From assembly GCA_041552055.1 (NCBI GenBank), contig JBFELO010000179.1, forward strand, positions 1 through 8,844: DNA of 8,844 bases, written 5' to 3'. The notes beneath the pieces are model-generated. The model saw only the letters and a program-made list of their open reading frames with translations. It had not been told where the DNA came from and searched no databases. Position 1 is the stretch's first letter, and each line of letters starts with the position of its first letter. Of the stretch, positions 5,283 to 8,844 are shown piece by piece. Both the position numbers and the translations under genes were made by a program. The DNA is from JBFELO01 sp041552055 (GTDB taxonomy: Bacteria > Acidobacteriota > Thermoanaerobaculia > Thermoanaerobaculales > Sulfomarinibacteraceae).

Positions 5283-7604
5283 TCAGAACCGTGCGAGGAA
5301 CTCGAGGCCGAGCATCCTCCCGGGATCGTTGACAAAGCCGGTCAGGTTGATGAAGTCGACGCCGCCGCGGACGATCTCCTCGTCGAGGATGTTGCGTCCC
5401 CAGAGCGCGACCTCGTACTTGCCCTGCGACCAGCCGTAACCGAGCCGTAGGCCGACCTCGAAGCTGTCGTCCTCGAACTCCTCCGCCTCGTACAGGAAGA
5501 AGTTCTTCTCCGAGTAGTAGGCCCAGTCCAGGGTGCCGAAGAACCCCTTGGACACCGGGTCGGACCACCAGTTGACGATGCCGTTGAACACGATGTCCGG
5601 CGCGTGGGGCAGTGAGTTGCCGTCGATGATAACCAGGCCGTCTGCGTCGATCGGGTCGGTGACGGTGCAGCCGCCGCCGCACTGCGGCAACCGGATGGTC
5701 GAGTCCTTGATCTCGGTCGGGTTGTAGCTCGCGCCGAAGGTCATCAGCCAGTGGCCGGTCGGGGTCCACTCGATGTCGGCCTCGAGGCCGTAGCCCTCGG
5801 TCTTGTCTGCGTTGAGCAGCGTGGCGACGTTGACCTCGCCGCCGACGGCGGTGAGCTGTTGATCGCTCATCTCGAACCAGTAGCCGGTCAGGTTGAGGCG
5901 CAGCCGCTGGCCGGCGAGGATCGACTTGACGCCGGCCTCGACGCTGAGGATCTCCTCGGAGTCGGCCACGGACACGCCGTTCGTGGCCGGGTCCTGGCCG
6001 TCGGAGAAGTCCTCGGCGAACAGGATGCGCCCCTGGATCGACGGCGCCCGGAAGCCGGTGGCGACGCGGCCGTACAGGTTCAGCGTGTCGCTCGCCTTGT
6101 AGACCGCGCTGAGGTCCCAGCTGACGTTGTCGTCGTCGGTCGCGCGGGTGATCGGTTGCGTCAAGGGTGGCTGGAACACCGGAATCGGACGGTCGGCGGC
6201 GAAGTCCTTCTCGTCATTCGTGTAGCGGACGCCCGCCTTGAGGTCCCAGGCGTCGGAGAGGTGGAAGTCGAGCGAGGCGAACAGGGCGTAGGAGGTGGCA
6301 TCCTGCTGGGCGTAAGAGAACCCGTCGTTCGGGTTGCCGGGAGACAGCGAATCGAAGTTGTAGGTATCGATCTGGGCGTCCTCGTTGAAGTAGAACGCTC
6401 CCACCAGCCAGTCGAAGCTGCCGCCGCCGTTGCTCGCCAGGCGCAGCTCCTGGGTCCACTGGTCGAGGTACGGCAGGCCGTCGGCCGACTCGGCCGCGAA
6501 CGGGATGAAGCCGGGTCCGTAGGGTGGCGCGTAGACGGCGCCGAACCCACCGTCGATGTCGCCGCGGCTGAACATGTCGTCGATGCTCTCGTACCCGGTG
6601 ATCGAGGTCAGGGTGGCGGACTCGAAGGCGTACTCGAGGCGCAGCACGCCGCCCAGCGAGCTGATCTCCTGGGTGTTCAGCCCGTCGTGATAGACCTCGT
6701 CGAACGCGAAGCCGTCGACCAGACCGCCCTCGCCGGGCCTGAGGACGTTGGCGCGGAAGATCCGCGCGGTGCCGTCGTTGACCTCCCAGCCGTGAATGTT
6801 GAGCAGGCCGCTGAACCGGTCGTTGGGCTCCCACAGCAGCTGGCCGCGCCAGGCGATGGTCTCGTAGCCGCCGAGGGCGTCGTTTTCGCCTGTGTGTCTG
6901 TTGTCCACATAGTCGCTCTGCGACTGGTAGAGGCCCGAGAACCGGGCCGACAGGGTGTCGGTCAGCGCCCCGCCGACCGCACCGTTGATGTCGATGGTGT
7001 CGTAGGTGCCGTACGACGCCCGGACATAGGCGTCGAACTCCTGCGACGGCTTGACGGTGTCGAACTTGACCACGCCGGCCGGGGTGTTGCGGCCGAACAG
7101 GGTGCCCTGCGGCCCGCGCAGCACCTCGACGCGGTCCAGATCGAACAGCGGCACGCCCTTGACGATCGGGTTCTCGAGCACGACCTCGTCCATCAGCATC
7201 GAGACCGGCTGCGAGGCGTTGAGGTCGAAGTCCGGGTTGCCGATGCCGCGGATGTAGAAGCGCGGGAAGGCGCGGCCGAACGACGACTCCATGACCAGGC
7301 TCGGCACCCGGCCCGACAGCGCGCGGACGTCCGGCCCGCCGGTCATGAGGAGGCTGAGGTCCTCGCCGTCGAGGGTCGAGATCGCCACCGGCACGTCCTG
7401 GATGTTCTCCTCGCGCCTCTGCGCGGTGACGACGATCTCCTCGATGAATCGCTGTTTTGGCTGCTGCGCCGCCTCTTGCTCCGTCTGCCCACTCTCTCCT
7501 TCCTGCTGTTCTGCGTCCTGCGCGAATGCAGGACCTCCACCTGCGGCGATCAGCAGGACAAGCATCATGATTCCGAACACACGTCCACCTGATAGGTACG
7601 TCAT
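5283..7604 (-). CDS. TonB-dependent outer-membrane receptor (773 aa)
   Basis: Active transporter of the outer membrane, powered through TonB-ExbB-ExbD. Residues 1-28 are a Sec signal peptide (hydrophobic FGIMMLVLLIAA, cleavage after AFA). A Gln/Glu-rich linker to about residue 50 follows, then the TonB box EEIVVTA (55-61). The plug domain includes RREENIQDVPVAIS, FYIRGIG and DRVEVLRGPQGTLFGRNT (158-174). The rest is a 22-strand barrel by family, with typical strands such as YEVALWGRNILDEE, ending RMLGLEFLARF. The terminal Phe is the usual barrel-assembly signal. Cys642 and Cys646 (CGGGC) in the barrel are the only obvious cysteine pair and may form a disulfide in a surface loop. ATG 7604 is chosen over the in-frame ATG at 7637 because it follows GGGAGGAGGACCCC and begins a proper signal peptide. 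The pattern is that of siderophore, plant-polymer or vitamin receptors common in sphingomonads and acidobacteria; the substrate is unknown. It stands alone and is divergent from deoD. Confidence 0.95.
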   Translation of the reverse strand: MTYLSGGRVFGIMMLVLLIAAGGGPAFAQDAEQQEGESGQTEQEAAQQPKQRFIEEIVVTAQRREENIQDVPVAISTLDGEDLSLLMTGGPDVRALSGRVPSLVMESSFGRAFPRFYIRGIGNPDFDLNASQPVSMLMDEVVLENPIVKGVPLFDLDRVEVLRGPQGTLFGRNTPAGVVKFDTVKPSQEFDAYVRASYGTYDTIDINGAVGGALTDTLSARFSGLYQSQSDYVDNRHTGENDALGGYETIAWRGQLLWEPNDRFSGLLNIHGWEVNDGTARIFRANVLRPGEGGLVDGFAFDEVYHDGLNTQEISSLGGVLRLEYAFESATLTSITGYESIDDMFSRGDIDGGFGAVYAPPYGPGFIPFAAESADGLPYLDQWTQELRLASNGGGSFDWLVGAFYFNEDAQIDTYNFDSLSPGNPNDGFSYAQQDATSYALFASLDFHLSDAWDLKAGVRYTNDEKDFAADRPIPVFQPPLTQPITRATDDDNVSWDLSAVYKASDTLNLYGRVATGFRAPSIQGRILFAEDFSDGQDPATNGVSVADSEEILSVEAGVKSILAGQRLRLNLTGYWFEMSDQQLTAVGGEVNVATLLNADKTEGYGLEADIEWTPTGHWLMTFGASYNPTEIKDSTIRLPQCGGGCTVTDPIDADGLVIIDGNSLPHAPDIVFNGIVNWWSDPVSKGFFGTLDWAYYSEKNFFLYEAEEFEDDSFEVGLRLGYGWSQGKYEVALWGRNILDEEIVRGGVDFINLTGFVNDPGRMLGLEFLARF

Positions 7605-7650
7605 GGGGTCCTCCTCCCGTGTTGTTCTCCGTGACATGTTGCCGTACCTG

Positions 7651-7681
7651 AGAATAGCAGAACTCTCTGACCGAATGCCAA
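7651..7681 (-). promoter_or_regulatory. Candidate promoter of the TonB-dependent receptor gene
   Basis: Read on the minus strand, TTGGCA (7681-7676, 5/6 match to -35) is followed after 19 bases by TATTCT (7656-7651), with TGC directly before it making an extended -10. The start point would be near 7644, leaving a leader of about 40 bases that contains GGGAGGAGG. The spacing is slightly long, but the extended -10 can compensate. The whole gap 7605-7830 is visibly richer in A/T than the genes around it, as expected for a divergent promoter region. I see no clear Fur box in it. Confidence 0.45.
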
Positions 7682-7707
7682 CACTTCTCGTACGCCTGAT
7701 TCACGTT

Positions 7708-7736
7708 TTCACACAGGCACCCACGATGTGTACAAT
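7708..7736 (+). promoter_or_regulatory. Sigma-70-type promoter of the deoD operon
   Basis: TTCACA (7708-7713) and TACAAT (7731-7736) are each 5/6 matches to the -35 and -10 consensus with the ideal 17-base spacing, the best promoter in the window. Transcription would start near 7743 and give a leader of about 88 bases before the deoD ATG. In that leader GGCTCC (7761-7766) could pair with GGAGCC (7801-7806), and neighbouring GGCC-rich stretches could extend or compete with this fold. Whether that has a regulatory role is open. Confidence 0.65.
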
Positions 7737-7830
7737 CCTGCCCCGTGGTGACCGCACACAGGCTCCGCCGGCCCAGGCTTCTCGCCCGCCTCGAACCTCC
7801 GGAGCCAGAGGCCGGTCAAGGGGAGATGCC

Positions 7831-8547
7831 ATGGCCACCAAGCACATGAACGCCGCACCAGGGGATTTCGCCGACACCGTGCTGATGCCGGGCGACCCGC
7901 TGCGCGCGCGGCACATCGCCGACACGTTTCTGAAGGACGCCCAGCAGGTCACCGACGTCCGCAACATGCTCGGCTTCACCGGCTCCTACCGTGGGCGCCG
8001 GATCTCGGTGATGGGCCACGGCATGGGGATCCCGTCGGTGTCGATCTACGGCACCGAGCTGATCCGGGATTACGGAGTCTCCCGGCTGATCCGCGCCGGC
8101 AGCTGTGGCTCGGTCCATCCGGCGGTCGCGCTCCGCGACATCGTGATCGCCATGGGTGCCTCCACCGACTCCGGCGTCAACCGGATGCGCTTCGGCGGCC
8201 ACGACCTGGCGGCGCTCGCCAGCTTTGGACTGCTACGACGTGCGGTGCGAACCGCCGAGCACAAGGGTCTCGGCTTCCACGTCGGCAACGTCTTCTCCGC
8301 CGACCTCTTCTATACCGTCGAGCCGGCGATGTTCGACCTGATGGAGCGGTACGACATCCTCGGCGTGGAGATGGAGACCGCCGGCCTGTACACCCTCGCA
8401 GCCGAGCACGGCGTCCAGGCGCTCGCGATCTGCACCGTCAGTGACAACATCCGCACCGGTGAAGCGCTGTCGTCAGAGGAACGTGAGACGAGCTTCCACG
8501 AGATGATATCGCTCGCGCTCGACACCGCGCTGGGAGGAGACTCGTGA
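7831..8547 (+). CDS. deoD: Purine-nucleoside phosphorylase, DeoD type (238 aa)
   Basis: Catalyses reversible phosphorolysis of purine (deoxy)ribonucleosides to base plus (deoxy)ribose 1-phosphate, in purine salvage in the cytoplasm. The protein tracks the hexameric E. coli enzyme (239 aa) over its whole length: GDFADTVLMPGDPLRA near the start, RNMLGFTG, VMGHGMGIPS, IRAGSCGSV, VNRMRF, NVFSADLFY and GVEMETAGLY. Expected active-site residues are present: His5 (reaching the neighbouring subunit), Gly21, Arg25, Arg44, Arg88 and Ser91 for phosphate, Glu180-Met181-Glu182 for ribose, and the catalytic Asp205 in SDNIRT with Arg218. E. coli has His where this protein has Asn206. The ATG at 7831 follows AGGGGAG at about 6 bases. 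The last four bases, GTGA, are shared with the start of the next ORF, so it heads a coupled operon. Confidence 0.97.
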   Translation: MATKHMNAAPGDFADTVLMPGDPLRARHIADTFLKDAQQVTDVRNMLGFTGSYRGRRISVMGHGMGIPSVSIYGTELIRDYGVSRLIRAGSCGSVHPAVALRDIVIAMGASTDSGVNRMRFGGHDLAALASFGLLRRAVRTAEHKGLGFHVGNVFSADLFYTVEPAMFDLMERYDILGVEMETAGLYTLAAEHGVQALAICTVSDNIRTGEALSSEERETSFHEMISLALDTALGGDS

Positions 8548-8684
8548 CCCCCACCGGACACGCCGAGGACGAACTCCGCAGAATCGTCAACCGCGAGACC
8601 CGTGCCCACAAGATCGACCCGCACGTCGAACAGTCCTGGCAGGCCATCGCCCACACCGGGCTGCCGGAGTACCCGGCCGGATGA
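8544..8684 (+). CDS. Unrecognised small protein between deoD and HAD hydrolase (46 aa)
   Basis: GTG 8544 overlaps the deoD stop (GTGA), and the TGA at 8682-8684 overlaps the ATG of the next gene (ATGA 8681-8684), so the ORF fills the space exactly. It has a strong ribosome binding site, GGAGGAG at 8532-8538, with 5-base spacing, stronger than needed if deoD were simply followed by untranslated sequence. The protein starts VTPTGHAEDELRRIVNRET and ends HTGLPEYPAG. It is charged, soluble and probably mostly helical over residues 6-37, with a Pro/Gly-rich end, and has no cysteine, no signal peptide and no membrane segment. I do not recognise it. Position suggests a helper or regulator for purine salvage, but that is inference from context only. 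Confidence 0.72.
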   Translation: MTPTGHAEDELRRIVNRETRAHKIDPHVEQSWQAIAHTGLPEYPAG

Positions 8685-8844
8685 ATGACCGACCGCCATT
8701 GACTGCGATCCTGTGGGACTTCGACGGCACTCTCGCCGACACCCGCCACAAGAACCTGAGCGTCAACCGTCGGATCGTAGAGGAGTTGAGTGGTCGCCCT
8801 TGGCCCGAGTTTACCGCGCTCGGCACGATCGAGGCGTACGACGA
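8681..8844 (+). CDS. HAD-superfamily hydrolase, N-terminal fragment (runs off the window)
   Basis: Starts at ATG 8681, overlapping the stop of the 46-residue ORF by four bases (ATGA), and is still open at the window end after 54 codons. HAD motif I is clear: ILWDFDGTLADT (residues 10-21), with nucleophile Asp13 and acid/base Asp15. The small residues after DGTLADT lead into a cap-1 helical region (NLSVNRRIVEEL), as in phosphoglycolate phosphatase or beta-phosphoglucomutase-like members. No good ribosome binding site of its own is seen (GGAG at 8666-8669 is far), so translation probably depends on coupling. Substrate is unknown; next to deoD a sugar-phosphate or nucleotide phosphatase would make sense. 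Confidence 0.9.
   Translation, partial: MNDRPPLTAILWDFDGTLADTRHKNLSVNRRIVEELSGRPWPEFTALGTIEAYD

Noticed and set aside
5751..7592. A 613-codon open frame on the plus strand, antisense to the TonB receptor.
   Set aside because: It has no recognisable domain, is a monotonous Val/Gly/Glu/Arg mix, and is what a GC-rich gene's opposite strand produces. The receptor on the other strand has clear motifs from signal peptide to C-terminal Phe.
7605..7637. Longer start for the TonB receptor at ATG 7637.
   Set aside because: It would put charged residues ahead of the signal peptide and place the strong GGAGGAGG inside the coding region.
7605..7650. A cobalamin riboswitch controlling the TonB receptor, considered because a B12-type enzyme is nearby.
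   Set aside because: The predicted leader is only about 40 bases, far too short for a cobalamin riboswitch, and no B12-box-like sequence is visible. The receptor and the radical SAM gene are separate transcription units.

Overview
The window looks like ordinary chromosome from a GC-rich, Gram-negative bacterium. The Gram-negative call rests on a full TonB-dependent outer-membrane receptor with a Sec signal peptide and a terminal phenylalanine. GTG starts, strong GGAGG ribosome binding sites and G/C-ending codons are common. The mix of genes (a stand-alone ferritin-like protein, a B12-type radical SAM enzyme with a TPR partner, a MGRNVEIKAR-type CYTH protein and a sphingomonad-like TonB receptor) would fit an uncultured acidobacterial, myxobacterial or other proteobacterial lineage. 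That placement is a guess. I see no rRNA, tRNA, CRISPR array, insertion sequence or phage gene, and no gene-free stretch longer than about 230 bases.

Layout: (1) 3-404 (+) is the C-terminal end of a UvrD/Rep-type DNA helicase, whose last residues, QLRLF, look like a sliding-clamp binding peptide. (2) 503-1018 (+) is a ferritin-like/rubrerythrin-type di-iron protein. (3) 1168-4196 (-) is a two-gene operon. A B12-binding-domain radical SAM protein is followed, with a 4-base stop/start overlap, by a 582-residue protein. That second protein has an alpha/beta N-terminal half, a SPASM-like cysteine pattern and C-terminal TPRs. (4) 4299-5228 (+), divergent from the previous operon, encodes a small zinc-ribbon protein with a C-terminal membrane tail and a CYTH-domain phosphohydrolase/cyclase-type protein. 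(5) A perfect 8-bp stem hairpin at 5238-5257 separates this from the convergent TonB-dependent receptor (5283-7604, -). (6) 7831-8844 (+), divergent from the receptor, is a compact operon: purine nucleoside phosphorylase (deoD), an unrecognised 46-residue ORF, and the start of a HAD-family hydrolase. Each junction overlaps by 4 bases.

The clearest functional units are the radical SAM/TPR pair and the deoD operon. In the pair, the second protein appears to carry an auxiliary-cluster (SPASM-like) module but no radical SAM CxxxCxxC, next to an enzyme that has the CxxxCxxC. This is the best candidate for an undescribed two-component enzyme system here. The deoD operon is a probable purine nucleoside salvage unit with a new small protein sandwiched between two enzymes. 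The receptor's substrate cannot be read from the sequence. All gene calls come from reading motifs by eye; no database search was possible.
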